NCBI GenBank assembly: GCA_003248805.1
Contig: QFQY01000059.1
Span: 1 to 27,970, forward strand
DNA from: Chelatococcus sp.
GTDB lineage: Bacteria; Pseudomonadota; Alphaproteobacteria; Rhizobiales; Beijerinckiaceae
DNA length: 27,970 nucleotides
Reading direction: 5' to 3'
A model generated the notes under the pieces. The model was not told the origin of the DNA. It saw nothing but the letters and a program-made list of their open reading frames with translations, and did no database searches. Within the stretch, counting starts at the first letter, position 1, and every line of letters begins with the position of its first letter. Positions 1 to 8,214 of the stretch are shown here, one piece after another. Made by a program: the position numbers and the translations under genes.

Positions 1-646
<646 letters not shown>

Positions 647-859
647 GCGACCTTCCCCTGGTCTTAACGTTTCCTCGGGATGCCGATGCTCCCGAAACCC
701 GGGATACTCCGCATCGTTGCAGTATCGGTTTCTCGTGACCGACAGATTGCAAGGACGCCGGACCGCAGGACGATTGCGCCTCTTTGCAATGAGGATAAAG
801 TCATATCACATCCCGCGACCTGTCAAGCAGGCAAGACGGGTGAGACAGGGCGGCGAACC

Positions 860-1669
860 ATGCAAGGGGATGCGGACGGCCGAGGCGCGTCGATGCGGGT
901 GCGCGACTATTCCCGCGGCACGACGCTCAATCCGGATCGGCTTTTCGGCCAGGTCGCGCACAAGCTGGCGGTGGCCATCATCGCGGGCTCGGTCAAGGCC
1001 GGCGAATTGCTGCCGAACGAGGACGCGCTGCGCTCCGACATCTCGGTCTCGCGCACGGCCTATCGCGAAGCCGTGAAGATCCTGACGGCCAAGGGGCTGG
1101 TGGAGGCGCGGCCGAAAAGCGGCACGCGCGCCGCGCCGCGCGAGAACTGGAACCTGCTCGATCCCGACGTCCTGTCCTGGCATTTCGATGCCGACCCCAA
1201 CGAGCGTTTCATCCGCGATCTCTTCGAGTTGCGCCGTTTCGTCGAGCCGAGCGCCGCCAGGCTCGCAGCCCAGCGCCGAAGCCCCGCCGACATCGCCCGG
1301 ATCGAGGCCGCCTATCGCGGCATGCTGGCTAATCCGCCCTATGCCGACGCCACCATCCGCGCCGACCTCGCCTTCCACGAAGCGATCTTCATCGCCGCCC
1401 AGAACGCGGCGCTGCAGTGCCTGGCGAGCGCCGTCACGGCCACGATCCAGTGGTCGCTCGTGCTGAAATCGGACGATCGCGAGGCCTTCGTCGAATCGCT
1501 CGACGACCACGGGCACATCCTGACGGCCATCGTCGACCGGGACGGCGATCTCGCGGCGGCGCGCATGGCCGGGCTCGTCATCGACAGCCTCAACACCACC
1601 CTCGCAGCGCTCGCCGCCAGGCTGCAGCCCGAGACCACCCGAATCATGAGAATAAAGCATACTAAATAG
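860..1669 (+). CDS. GntR-family transcriptional regulator, FadR/FCD subfamily (DgoR-like)
   Basis: DNA-binding regulator, probably a ligand-released repressor of a sugar or sugar-acid catabolic set. From the ATG at 860 it has 269 residues. An N-terminal winged helix occupies about residues 28-92 (LLPNEDALRSDISVSRTAYRE is the recognition region), followed by a linker and the stretch NWNLLDPDVLSWHF that is characteristic of the galactonate regulator DgoR. The C-terminal all-helical FCD domain has candidate metal or ligand residues Asp169, His173 and His217. An ATG at 893 in the same frame is an alternative start. A longer frame from 680 would add a low-complexity, unconserved-looking extension, so I did not use it. 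Neighbours are a divergent sugar ABC ATPase and a downstream 2-hydroxyacid dehydrogenase, which fits sugar-acid metabolism. The ligand is unknown. Confidence 0.9.
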   Translation: MQGDADGRGASMRVRDYSRGTTLNPDRLFGQVAHKLAVAIIAGSVKAGELLPNEDALRSDISVSRTAYREAVKILTAKGLVEARPKSGTRAAPRENWNLLDPDVLSWHFDADPNERFIRDLFELRRFVEPSAARLAAQRRSPADIARIEAAYRGMLANPPYADATIRADLAFHEAIFIAAQNAALQCLASAVTATIQWSLVLKSDDREAFVESLDDHGHILTAIVDRDGDLAAARMAGLVIDSLNTTLAALAARLQPETTRIMRIKHTK

Positions 1670-1701
1670 GCGCCCCGCCGGCTTGGCGAGCCCCGGTCAA
1701 C

Positions 1702-1716
1702 CGTGATCGAATCACG
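1702..1716. promoter_or_regulatory. 15-bp hyphenated palindrome, candidate operator
   Basis: CGTGAT-CGA-ATCACG is a perfect inverted repeat with a 3-base centre, in the gap between the GntR gene and the 2-hydroxyacid dehydrogenase, about 100 bases before the latter's start. Its size and symmetry suit a dimeric winged-helix regulator such as the upstream GntR protein. That link is inference only. Confidence 0.3.
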
Positions 1717-1738
1717 CCTACGCTCGGCAGCGCGACAC

Positions 1739-1770
1739 TCGGGTGGTCGACACACCCGATTTAATCGTTT
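1739..1770 (+). terminator. Possible Rho-independent terminator after the GntR gene
   Basis: A perfect 7-bp stem TCGGGTG (1739-1745) and CACCCGA (1753-1759) with a 7-base loop is followed by the T-rich stretch TTTAATCGTTT. It lies 70 bases after the GntR stop and before the dehydrogenase start, so it could separate the two transcripts. The T-run is interrupted, so efficiency is uncertain. Confidence 0.4.
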
Positions 1771-1815
1771 CATAAAAGCCCGAGCAAGCAACCCGCCAGC
1801 CTACGGAAACGCTCC

Positions 1816-2787
1816 ATGACACGGTCCGACACCGCCGAGATCCTGATGACCGGCCCGCTGATGCCCTATGCGGCCGATCAGCTGAAAGCGAAGTTCACCG
1901 TCCATGAGCTCTGGACCGCGCCCGATCGCGCGGCCCTGCTGCGCGAGCTCGCCGGCCGCGTGCGCGGGGTCGCGGTCGGCGGCCACAGCAAGGTCGACGG
2001 CGCTCTCCTCGACGCGCTGCCGAAGCTGGAGATCGTCTCGAGCTTCGGCGTGGGCTACGACCATGTCGACGCGGTGGAAGCCGGCAAGCGCGGCGTCGTC
2101 GTCACCAACACGCCCGACGTGCTCTCCGGCGAGGTCGCCGACCTCGCTGTCGCCCTGCTGCTCGCCACCATCCGCCAGATCCCGCAGGTCGACCGCTATC
2201 TGCGTGCCGGCAAGTGGCTGGAGAAGCCCTACCCGCTGACGACCTCGCTGCGCACGCGCAAGATCGGCATCGTCGGCCTCGGCCGCATCGGCAAGGCCGT
2301 CGCCCATCGTCTCGAAGCCTTCGGCGTGCCGATCGCCTATCATGGCCGCAGCCGCCAGGAGGACGTGCCCTACCGCTACTATCCCTCGCTGGTCGAGATG
2401 GCGAAGGACGTCGACACCCTCGTCTCCGTCGCTCCCGGCGGCGCGGCGACCCATCACATGATCGGCGCCGAGGTGTTCGAGGCGCTGGGACCGGACGGCA
2501 TCGTCGTCAATGTCGGCCGTGGCACGGTCATCGACGAGCAGGCGCTGATCGCCGCGCTGAAGAAGGGGACCATTCTCTCGGCCGGCCTCGACGTCTTCGA
2601 GGACGAGCCGCGCGTGCCGGCGGAGCTGATCGCGCTCGAACATGTCGTGCTCCTGCCCCATGTCGGCTCGGCCTCGGTCTATACGAGGCAGGCCATGGGC
2701 CAGCTCCTGGTCGACAATCTCGCCTCCTGGTTCGCCGGCAAGGGCCCGCTGACGGCCGTGCCCGAGACCCCGTGGAAGAAGGCCTGA
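1816..2787 (+). CDS. D-isomer-specific 2-hydroxyacid dehydrogenase (glyoxylate/hydroxypyruvate reductase type)
   Basis: Cytoplasmic NAD(P)-dependent enzyme expected to interconvert a 2-keto acid and a D-2-hydroxy acid, such as glyoxylate/glycolate or hydroxypyruvate/glycerate. It has 323 residues, the usual family length. The Rossmann motif GLGRIG lies at residues 154-159. The catalytic triad of the family is visible as Arg235 (in NVGRG), Glu264 (in EDEP) and His282 (in LPHVGSAS). The N-terminal catalytic-domain phrase SSFGVGYDHVD at 75-85 is also typical. The start ATG has a GGAAACG element upstream. Its position after a DgoR-like regulator suggests a role in sugar-acid or glyoxylate metabolism, but exact substrate and NADH/NADPH preference cannot be fixed from sequence. 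Confidence 0.92.
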   Translation: MTRSDTAEILMTGPLMPYAADQLKAKFTVHELWTAPDRAALLRELAGRVRGVAVGGHSKVDGALLDALPKLEIVSSFGVGYDHVDAVEAGKRGVVVTNTPDVLSGEVADLAVALLLATIRQIPQVDRYLRAGKWLEKPYPLTTSLRTRKIGIVGLGRIGKAVAHRLEAFGVPIAYHGRSRQEDVPYRYYPSLVEMAKDVDTLVSVAPGGAATHHMIGAEVFEALGPDGIVVNVGRGTVIDEQALIAALKKGTILSAGLDVFEDEPRVPAELIALEHVVLLPHVGSASVYTRQAMGQLLVDNLASWFAGKGPLTAVPETPWKKA

Positions 2788-2886
2788 AGCTCCGGCCGGC
2801 AGCGCCTCCTTGGCTTCGTCACATTGCGTCTCCACATGGGTTGACATCCTGAGCGCCCGCAGGGGGCGCCATGAGAGGAGATTCAG

Positions 2887-3771
2887 ATGTTCGACGCCAA
2901 GTCGCTGCTCGATACCCTGATCAAGTCCGGCGGCCAGGCGGGCGCGCAGGCCGGCGGCCAAGGCGGCCTCGGCAGCGTGCTCGGCGGGCTGGCCGAGCAG
3001 GTCCAGCGCTCCGGCGGCCTGGGCGCCCTGGCCGGCCAGATCTTCGGTCAGGCGACGCAGGGCGTCGGCGACGTGGCGCGCCGCACCGGCGCCGACCAGG
3101 TCGGCTCCGATGCGCTCGGCCGGGTCACGGGCGGGCGCTCGCCCGGCCAGTTGCTCGAGCAGGCCAAGGGGGCGCTGGCGGGAAATCCGGCGCTCGCGAC
3201 AGCCGTTCTCGGCGGCCTCGGCGCGCTCGTCTTCGGCACCTCGACCGGCCGTTCGATCGCGGGCTCGGCGGCGAAGCTCGGTGGAATGGCCCTGATCGGC
3301 GGCCTCGCCTACAAGGCCTACCAGAACTACCAGGCCGGAAAGCCGCTGCTGGACGCGCCCGACCAGCCGCTTCTGCCGGCGCCCGCCGGCACGGGGTTCG
3401 AGGCTGAAGCCGCGACGCAGGAGAATGCCCGCGTCTTCATCCGCGCGATGATTGCCGCTGCCGCGGCGGACGGCACGATCGATGCCACGGAGCGCAAGGC
3501 GATCATCGGCGGGCTCGACGAAGCGGGGCTGGACCGCGAGGCGGTCGAGTGGCTCGCGCAGGAGATGGCGAGCCCCGCGACCATCGAGACGCTGGTGGAG
3601 GCCGCCGAGACGCCCGAGATGGCCGTGCAAATCTACACGGCCGCGCGCCTCGCCATCAATCCCGACACGCCCGCGGAGAAGGACTTCCTTGCCGGGCTCG
3701 TCGGCGCGCTCGGCCTCGATGCCGAACTCGTCGCCAACGTCGACGCCGTGGCGGAAGCCGCCAAGGCCTGA
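2887..3771 (+). CDS. DUF533 / TerB-like family protein (YebE-like)
   Basis: Protein of 294 residues of unknown biochemical role. Residues 1-60 are rich in Gly, Gln and Ala (GGQAGAQAGGQGGLGSVLGG), unlike a folded domain. A hydrophobic stretch at about 100-140 (ALATAVLGGLGALVFGTS, then GGMALIGGLAYKAY) could be one or two membrane or membrane-associated helices. The C-terminal half, from about residue 180, is an all-helical acidic domain with RAMIAAAAADGTIDATER, the Asp-rich loop pattern of TerB-like domains. The E. coli relative YebE is an inner-membrane protein linked to envelope stress, which I recall as family knowledge. The start has a clear AGAGGAG ribosome binding site. It appears to be a single-gene unit. 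Confidence 0.85.
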   Translation: MFDAKSLLDTLIKSGGQAGAQAGGQGGLGSVLGGLAEQVQRSGGLGALAGQIFGQATQGVGDVARRTGADQVGSDALGRVTGGRSPGQLLEQAKGALAGNPALATAVLGGLGALVFGTSTGRSIAGSAAKLGGMALIGGLAYKAYQNYQAGKPLLDAPDQPLLPAPAGTGFEAEAATQENARVFIRAMIAAAAADGTIDATERKAIIGGLDEAGLDREAVEWLAQEMASPATIETLVEAAETPEMAVQIYTAARLAINPDTPAEKDFLAGLVGALGLDAELVANVDAVAEAAKA

Positions 3772-4093
3772 CGGGAAGCGCCTTCCCGCCGCAGTGCGGC
3801 AAATCACGACGATCGTCGAGAGCAAGCCGGAGTGCCTCGACGACAAGTTGACGCATGGTCATGCGTGCGTTCAAATCGTCCAGGCGGCAGGGCCCGCCCG
3901 AGTGGCTCTCGGATCGTCGTGGCCCGCAATTAATCATCGCGCATGAATCAGGAAGGATGACGATCGCCAGCTACGGGGGCTTAGGACCTTGGTGCGGATA
4001 ACGTTCTCCAGAGCGAAAGAGACCCGGTCTCCCGTCGCGGCACCGCCGCGATACGGGACCCGGAACGCCAAGTCGCGAGGAAGCGGGACGGTG
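3772..4093. other. 322-base intergenic region before the ubiA-like gene
   Basis: No convincing gene is seen. Just after the DUF533 stop a short hairpin CGGGAAG-CGC-CTTCCCG (3772-3788) lacks a T-run and is at best a weak terminator. A palindrome inside a possible promoter lies at 3848-3876 and is listed separately. In-frame codons from a TTG at 3989 could extend the downstream gene N-terminally, but the extension is basic and not family-like. Confidence 0.5.
3848..3876 (+). promoter_or_regulatory. Candidate promoter with a palindromic operator in its spacer
   Basis: TTGACG (3848-3853), a 17-base spacer and TCAAAT (3871-3876) give a plausible sigma-70 promoter: five of six matches at -35 and four of six at -10. 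The spacer contains ACGCATG-GT-CATGCGT (3851-3866), a perfect 7-bp inverted repeat with a 2-base centre. A repressor bound there would block the promoter. It is about 220 bases upstream of the ubiA-like start. Confidence 0.35.
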
Positions 4094-4984
4094 ATGCTTT
4101 TAGGCCCCATGATCAGGGCGGCGCGGCCGCATCACTGGCTCAAGAACGGCCTCGTCTTCATCCCGATCCTTCTCAACCACGACGTGTTCGACCTCGAGGC
4201 GCTCGCGCACGGCGCCATCGCCTTCCTGGCGTTCAGCCTGCTGGCCTCCGCCATCTATCTGCTCAACGACATCGTCGATGTGGAGGCCGACAGACGCCAC
4301 CCGACGAAATGCCGGCGCCCCCTCGCCGCGGGGGAGATCACCAAGGCACAGGCTTGCGCGGCGGTCCCGCTGTTGCTCGCCGCGGCCTTCGGCATTTCCG
4401 TCCTGCTGCCGAAGCCGTTCGCCTTCCTGCTCGTCCTCGTCACCTATCTCGTCCTGGCGCTCGCCTATCTCTTCTTCCTCAAGCGCAAGCTGCTGGTCGA
4501 TGTGCTCTCGCTCGCGGCCATGCACACGCTGCGCATTCTCGCCGGCAACGCCGCGGCCGACATTCCGACCTCTTCCTGGCTGCTGGCCTTCTCGATGTTC
4601 CTCTTCCTGAGCCTGGCCCTGGTGAAGCGCTATGCGGAGCTGCGCATCACCCAGGACCAGTCGGGCCTGATCAAGGCGGGCCGCGGGTACCACGCCGAGG
4701 ACATCGAGGCGCTCTCGCAACTCGGAATGGCCTCCGGCTGCACCTGCGCGCTGATCATGGCGCTCTATGTCGACAGCGCGGCGGTGAAGCAGCTCTACCG
4801 GCACCCGGAGGTGATCTGGCTGGTCTGCCCGATCGTTCTCTACCAGATCTCCCGCATCTGGTTCCTGGCGCGGCGCGGCAACATGCCCGACGATCCCATC
4901 GTGTTCATGATCCGCGACTGGCGCAGCCTCGCGACGGGGGCGGCGGTCTTCGCGATCATGGTCGCCGCCACGGTCCTGCCGTGA
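4094..4984 (+). CDS. UbiA-family prenyltransferase, decaprenyl-phosphate phosphoribosyltransferase-like
   Basis: Predicted membrane enzyme that would transfer 5-phosphoribose from PRPP to a polyprenyl phosphate, the first committed step toward polyprenyl-phosphoryl-arabinose. From the ATG at 4094 it has 296 residues, close to known members. The Asp-rich motif NDIVDVEAD (residues 58-66) followed by RRHPTKCRRPLAAGEI is the hallmark separating this branch from quinone-type UbiA enzymes. About eight hydrophobic segments follow. The segment SLALVKRYAELR carries the second conserved cytoplasmic loop. The start follows AGGAAGCGG; GTG 4091 or ATG 4109 are alternatives. Its stop overlaps the next gene's GTG by four bases (GTGA), so the two are translationally coupled. 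The next gene is a DprE1-like oxidase, which supports the assignment. Many relatives carry a fused or adjacent HAD phosphatase, and none is seen here. Confidence 0.86.
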   Translation: MLLGPMIRAARPHHWLKNGLVFIPILLNHDVFDLEALAHGAIAFLAFSLLASAIYLLNDIVDVEADRRHPTKCRRPLAAGEITKAQACAAVPLLLAAAFGISVLLPKPFAFLLVLVTYLVLALAYLFFLKRKLLVDVLSLAAMHTLRILAGNAAADIPTSSWLLAFSMFLFLSLALVKRYAELRITQDQSGLIKAGRGYHAEDIEALSQLGMASGCTCALIMALYVDSAAVKQLYRHPEVIWLVCPIVLYQISRIWFLARRGNMPDDPIVFMIRDWRSLATGAAVFAIMVAATVLP

Positions 4985-6294
4985 GCGTGCCGCCACCCGA
5001 TATCCACTCCTGGGGCAGATTGGCGGCGAAGGACAGCGTACCCGTCCCCGCGCGGGAATGGATGTCGAACCCGGCGCGTTTCCCGCAGCCGGGTCTGGCC
5101 TTCGGCAACGGCCGCTCCTACGGCGATTCGTGCCTGAACGACGGCGGCAGCCTCATCCTCGGAGGAGAGCTCGACCGCATCCTCGCCTTCGACCGCAAGC
5201 TCGGGCTGCTCACCTGCGAGGCCGGCGTGCTGCTCGACCGCGTCCTCCAGCTCGTCATTCCCGCCGGCTGGTTTCCCCCCGTGACGCCCGGAACCTGCTT
5301 CGTCACGGTCGGGGGCGCGCTCGCCAACGACGTGCACGGCAAGAACCACCATCGCGCGGGCACGTTCGGCCGGCATGTCCGCGCCTTCGAGCTCGAGCGC
5401 TCGGACGGCACTCGCCTGACCTGCGCGCCGGACATCAACGGAGAACTCTACGCCGCCACCATCGGCGGCTTCGGGCTGACGGGGCTGATCACCCAGGTCA
5501 CGCTGCAGCTGATGCCCATACCGTCCGCGGAGATGCTCCAGGAGACGCTGCATTTCGCCGGGCTGGACGACTTCTTCGCGCTCGCCGCGGAATCCGACGC
5601 GACGCATGACTACACGGTCGCCTGGATCGATTCGCTCGCGAGCGGAGACCATCTCGGGCGCGGCGTCTTCTTCCGGGCCAATCATGCTCCCGCCTCCGGC
5701 ATCGGGCCGATACGGTCGCGCCGCAGCCTGCCTTTTCCCTTCACGCCGCCGATCCCCCTGATCAACGGCCTGACGATGCGGGCCTTCAACCTGCTCTATC
5801 GGCTCGCCCAGCCCCGCTCGCCGGAGCCCAGGCGCATTCCCTACCGCCCGTTCTTCTACCCGCTCGACAGGGTCGCGAACTGGAACAGGGCCTATGGCCC
5901 GATGGGGCTGCGCCAGTTCCAGTGCGCCGTTCCGATGGGGAGCGCGCGCGAGACCGTGCGCGATCTCCTGCGCCGCACCCACGCCGCGGGCGAGGCCTCC
6001 TTCCTCACGGTCCTGAAGCTGTTCGGCGACATCCCCTCTCCGGGCATGATGTCCTTTCCGCGACCCGGCGCGACGCTGACGCTCGATTTCGCCAATCGCG
6101 GCGAGCGCACCGCCGAGCTTCTCGACGACCTCGACCGCATCGCGCTCGCGGCCGGCGGGCGTGTGAATCCCTACAAGGATGCGCGCATGTCGGCCCGCAG
6201 CTTCGAGGCCTCCTTCCCGCACTGGCGCGATTTCGCGCGCCATGTCGATCCGGGCTTTTCCTCGAATTTCTGGCGCCGCGTCACGGCCGGATGA
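4981..6294 (+). CDS. DprE1-like FAD-dependent oxidoreductase (decaprenyl-phosphoryl-ribose 2'-oxidase family)
   Basis: Expected to oxidise the 2'-OH of polyprenyl-phosphoryl-ribose, the first half of its epimerisation to the arabinose form; a partner reductase (DprE2) would complete it but is not adjacent. Length is 437 residues against about 460 in mycobacteria. Seen: FAD-binding loop FGNGRSYGDSCLN (41-53), the segment VTPGTCFVTVGGALANDVHG ending at residue 120, HGKNHH at 119-124, and a substrate-side KLFGDIPSPG. The conserved active-site Lys is Lys399 (in YKDAR), matching Lys418 of the M. tuberculosis enzyme. By eye the benzothiazinone-reactive Cys387 aligns to Thr367 here. The GTG start overlaps the ubiA-like stop. 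A related pathway in Azorhizobium (noe genes) arabinosylates Nod factors. The end product in this organism is unknown. Confidence 0.85.
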   Translation: MSVPPPDIHSWGRLAAKDSVPVPAREWMSNPARFPQPGLAFGNGRSYGDSCLNDGGSLILGGELDRILAFDRKLGLLTCEAGVLLDRVLQLVIPAGWFPPVTPGTCFVTVGGALANDVHGKNHHRAGTFGRHVRAFELERSDGTRLTCAPDINGELYAATIGGFGLTGLITQVTLQLMPIPSAEMLQETLHFAGLDDFFALAAESDATHDYTVAWIDSLASGDHLGRGVFFRANHAPASGIGPIRSRRSLPFPFTPPIPLINGLTMRAFNLLYRLAQPRSPEPRRIPYRPFFYPLDRVANWNRAYGPMGLRQFQCAVPMGSARETVRDLLRRTHAAGEASFLTVLKLFGDIPSPGMMSFPRPGATLTLDFANRGERTAELLDDLDRIALAAGGRVNPYKDARMSARSFEASFPHWRDFARHVDPGFSSNFWRRVTAG

Positions 6295-6412
6295 GCGCTT
6301 CGGGGCGCAGCGGAAAAATCTCGGCTTCCGTTGAACCGCCCGCCGTGTCGCCGCGACCAACATGGCGAGGAGGGCGAATGGCTCGCCTTCGAACGACCTC
6401 GGAGATCGCACC

Positions 6413-6706
6413 ATGTCGACCCTTCGCAAGACCGCGGCCGCGACCCTCGCCGCTCTCACCCTCGCCTCGACCCTCGCCGTCGGCAGCGCCGAAGCCGGTC
6501 CCCGCTACTGGGGTCACCGCGGGTATGGCTGGGGCGTCGGCGCCGGCGTGGTCGGCGCGATTGCGGCCGGCGCCCTGGTCGCCGCCGCCACCCGCCCCGC
6601 CTATGCCGGCTACTACGACGCTCCGGTCCGCCGCTGCGACATGGTCGAGCGCTTCGACCGCTGGGGCAACGTCATCGGCTACCGCCGGATCTGCGGCTAC
6701 TACTGA
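6413..6706 (+). CDS. Small secreted hypothetical protein
   Basis: A 97-residue protein with a Sec-type signal peptide: basic N-terminus (MSTLRK), hydrophobic core, and a predicted cleavage after AEA near residue 28. The mature part begins GPRYWGHRGYGWGVG, has a second hydrophobic Gly/Ala stretch (about residues 43-60) and ends in a Tyr/Arg-rich tail with two cysteines (CDMVERFDRWG and RRICGYY). This tail type is common in small exported proteins of Hyphomicrobiales that are named only hypothetical. The start has GGAGA eight bases upstream. It follows the DprE1-like gene by 118 bases and is closed by a strong hairpin, so it may be read alone or as the end of that transcript. No function can be assigned. 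Confidence 0.75.
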   Translation: MSTLRKTAAATLAALTLASTLAVGSAEAGPRYWGHRGYGWGVGAGVVGAIAAGALVAAATRPAYAGYYDAPVRRCDMVERFDRWGNVIGYRRICGYY

Positions 6707-6727
6707 GCGGCGGACACACCGAGCGCG

Positions 6728-6754
6728 GGGCCGGCGCGAGCCGGCCCTTGTCGT
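6728..6754 (+). terminator. Rho-independent terminator
   Basis: A perfect 8-bp stem GGGCCGGC (6728-6735) and GCCGGCCC (6740-6747) with loop GCGA is followed by TTGTCGTT. It lies just after the small secreted protein's stop and before the convergent aminotransferase stop. The opposite strand lacks a T-run, so it should act on the plus strand. Confidence 0.7.
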
Positions 6755-6771
6755 TGCGCGGCTGACGGCGG

Positions 6772-8214
6772 TCAGCCTTTTGCCGCGGCGACCTTGCGCA
6801 GATAGTCCGTGACGATGCGCGTGATGCCGCGCGAGAGCAGGTCGTCGAGTGCGTCGATAAACTGGTCGCACTGCTCGCGCGTCACGATCAGCGGCGGCTC
6901 CAGCCGGATGACGTTGCGGTTGTATTCGGTGAAGGCGACGAGCACGTCGTAGTCCTTCAGGAGCAGCGCGCCGACGAAGCCGCACAGCGAGCCCTTCAGC
7001 TTGTCGTCGAGCAGCGCGACCATGTGCTTCAGGCCGAACGGCATGGTCTCGCTGATGTCCTGGAACTCGACGCCGATCATCAGGCCGCGACCCCGGATCT
7101 CCTTGAGCAGCGTCGGATGCCTGGCGCGCAGGCCGTTCAGCCGCGCGATGAGATAGTCGCCCTGCCGCTTGGCATTGCCCATCAGGTCCTCGTCATAGAG
7201 GACGTTCAGGGCCTCGATCGCGGAGACGCAGGCCTCGCCCATGCCGCCGAAGGTCGCCTGCGCATGGATCAGCGCCGTCTTCGGCTTGCCATAGGCCTTC
7301 ATATAGATGTCGCGCCGCGCGATCATCGCGCCCATCGCCGCCTTCGAGCCGCCGAGCGCCTTGGCCAGCGCCGTCACGTCCGGCACCACCCCGTCGCGCT
7401 CGAAGGCGAAGAACTGGCCCGTGCGGCCGAGCCCGCACTGCACCTCGTCGGCGACCCAGAGCACGCCATGCCGGTCGCACAGCGCCCGCAATTCGCGCCA
7501 GAAGCCCTCCGGCGCCTCGACGATGCCGCCGCCGCCCTGGATCGTCTCCATCACCACGATGCCGATCGACGGATCGCTCTCCAGCGCCCGCCGGACGGCC
7601 GCGATATCGCCGAACGGCACCTTCACCCGGTTCTCGACCAGCTTGAACTGCGACTGGTAGAGCGTCGAATCCGTGACCGAGAGCACGCCCTTGGTCTTGC
7701 CGTGGAACGAGTTGGCCGCGTGCAGAATCTTCGACTTGGCAGGCCCCTGCGCCTGCTCGGCGACCTTCAGCGCCGCCTCCATCGCCTCCGAGCCGGTCGA
7801 GCCGAGGAAGACCATGTCGAGCTCGCCCGGCGCGATGGCGGCGAGGTTGGCCGCCAGCGCCGAGGCGTATTGCGACATGAACGCCATGCAGATCTCATGG
7901 CGGTTCTCGTCCTGGAACCGCTTCCGCGCCGCGACGATCCGGGGATGGTTGTGGCCGAAGGCGACCGAGCAGAAGCCCCCGAAGAAATCGAGGATCTTCC
8001 GGCCGTCGCGGGTGACGTAGTGCATGCCCTCGGCATGGTCGACGAGGATCCTGTCGAAGCCGAGCAGCTTGAGGAAATGCAGCTGGCCGGGATTGATATG
8101 GGCGGCGAAGAGGTCCTTCACCGTCCCGACGTCGAGCTGCTTGGCCTCCTCGACCGTGTAGAGCTTCGGCCGGCTCGCAACGGCGTCCTCGGGCCTGAAT
8201 GAGGGCATGCTCAT
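6772..8214 (-). CDS. Class III PLP-dependent aminotransferase (PatA/ornithine aminotransferase-like)
   Basis: Cytoplasmic pyridoxal-phosphate enzyme of 480 residues that moves an amino group from a terminal amine to a keto acid or the reverse. Seen: GSTGSEAMEAALK phosphate-binding region, NSFHGKTKG, the cofactor-stacking WVADEVQCGLGRTG, and the PLP lysine Lys285 in ALAKALGG. The N-terminal HINPGQLHFLK and the C-terminal VIRLEPPLIVTREQCD closely resemble putrescine aminotransferase PatA of E. coli, so a diamine or omega-amino substrate is plausible. Context differs from polyamine degradation: it is the last gene of an operon with an NAD-dependent epimerase and a small transporter, with the epimerase stop overlapping its start by four bases. 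It is not of the DegT/DnrJ/EryC1 class that normally aminates nucleotide sugars. Substrate uncertain. Confidence 0.88.
   Translation of the reverse strand: MSMPSFRPEDAVASRPKLYTVEEAKQLDVGTVKDLFAAHINPGQLHFLKLLGFDRILVDHAEGMHYVTRDGRKILDFFGGFCSVAFGHNHPRIVAARKRFQDENRHEICMAFMSQYASALAANLAAIAPGELDMVFLGSTGSEAMEAALKVAEQAQGPAKSKILHAANSFHGKTKGVLSVTDSTLYQSQFKLVENRVKVPFGDIAAVRRALESDPSIGIVVMETIQGGGGIVEAPEGFWRELRALCDRHGVLWVADEVQCGLGRTGQFFAFERDGVVPDVTALAKALGGSKAAMGAMIARRDIYMKAYGKPKTALIHAQATFGGMGEACVSAIEALNVLYDEDLMGNAKRQGDYLIARLNGLRARHPTLLKEIRGRGLMIGVEFQDISETMPFGLKHMVALLDDKLKGSLCGFVGALLLKDYDVLVAFTEYNRNVIRLEPPLIVTREQCDQFIDALDDLLSRGITRIVTDYLRKVAAAKG

Noticed and set aside
746..790. Inverted repeat ATTGCAA (746-752) and TTGCAAT (784-790) in the divergent ABC/GntR promoter region
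   Set aside because: The arms are short, 31 bases apart, and TTGCAA is itself self-complementary, so chance is likely; kept only as a note for operator searches.
1801..3846. Long open frame on the minus strand opposite the dehydrogenase and DUF533 genes
   Set aside because: Low-complexity translation with no recognisable motif; the plus-strand genes have catalytic motifs and ribosome binding sites.
3989..4093. N-terminal extension of the ubiA-like gene from TTG 3989
   Set aside because: Basic, Arg/Ser-rich residues unlike the family, and a better ribosome binding site precedes 4091/4094.
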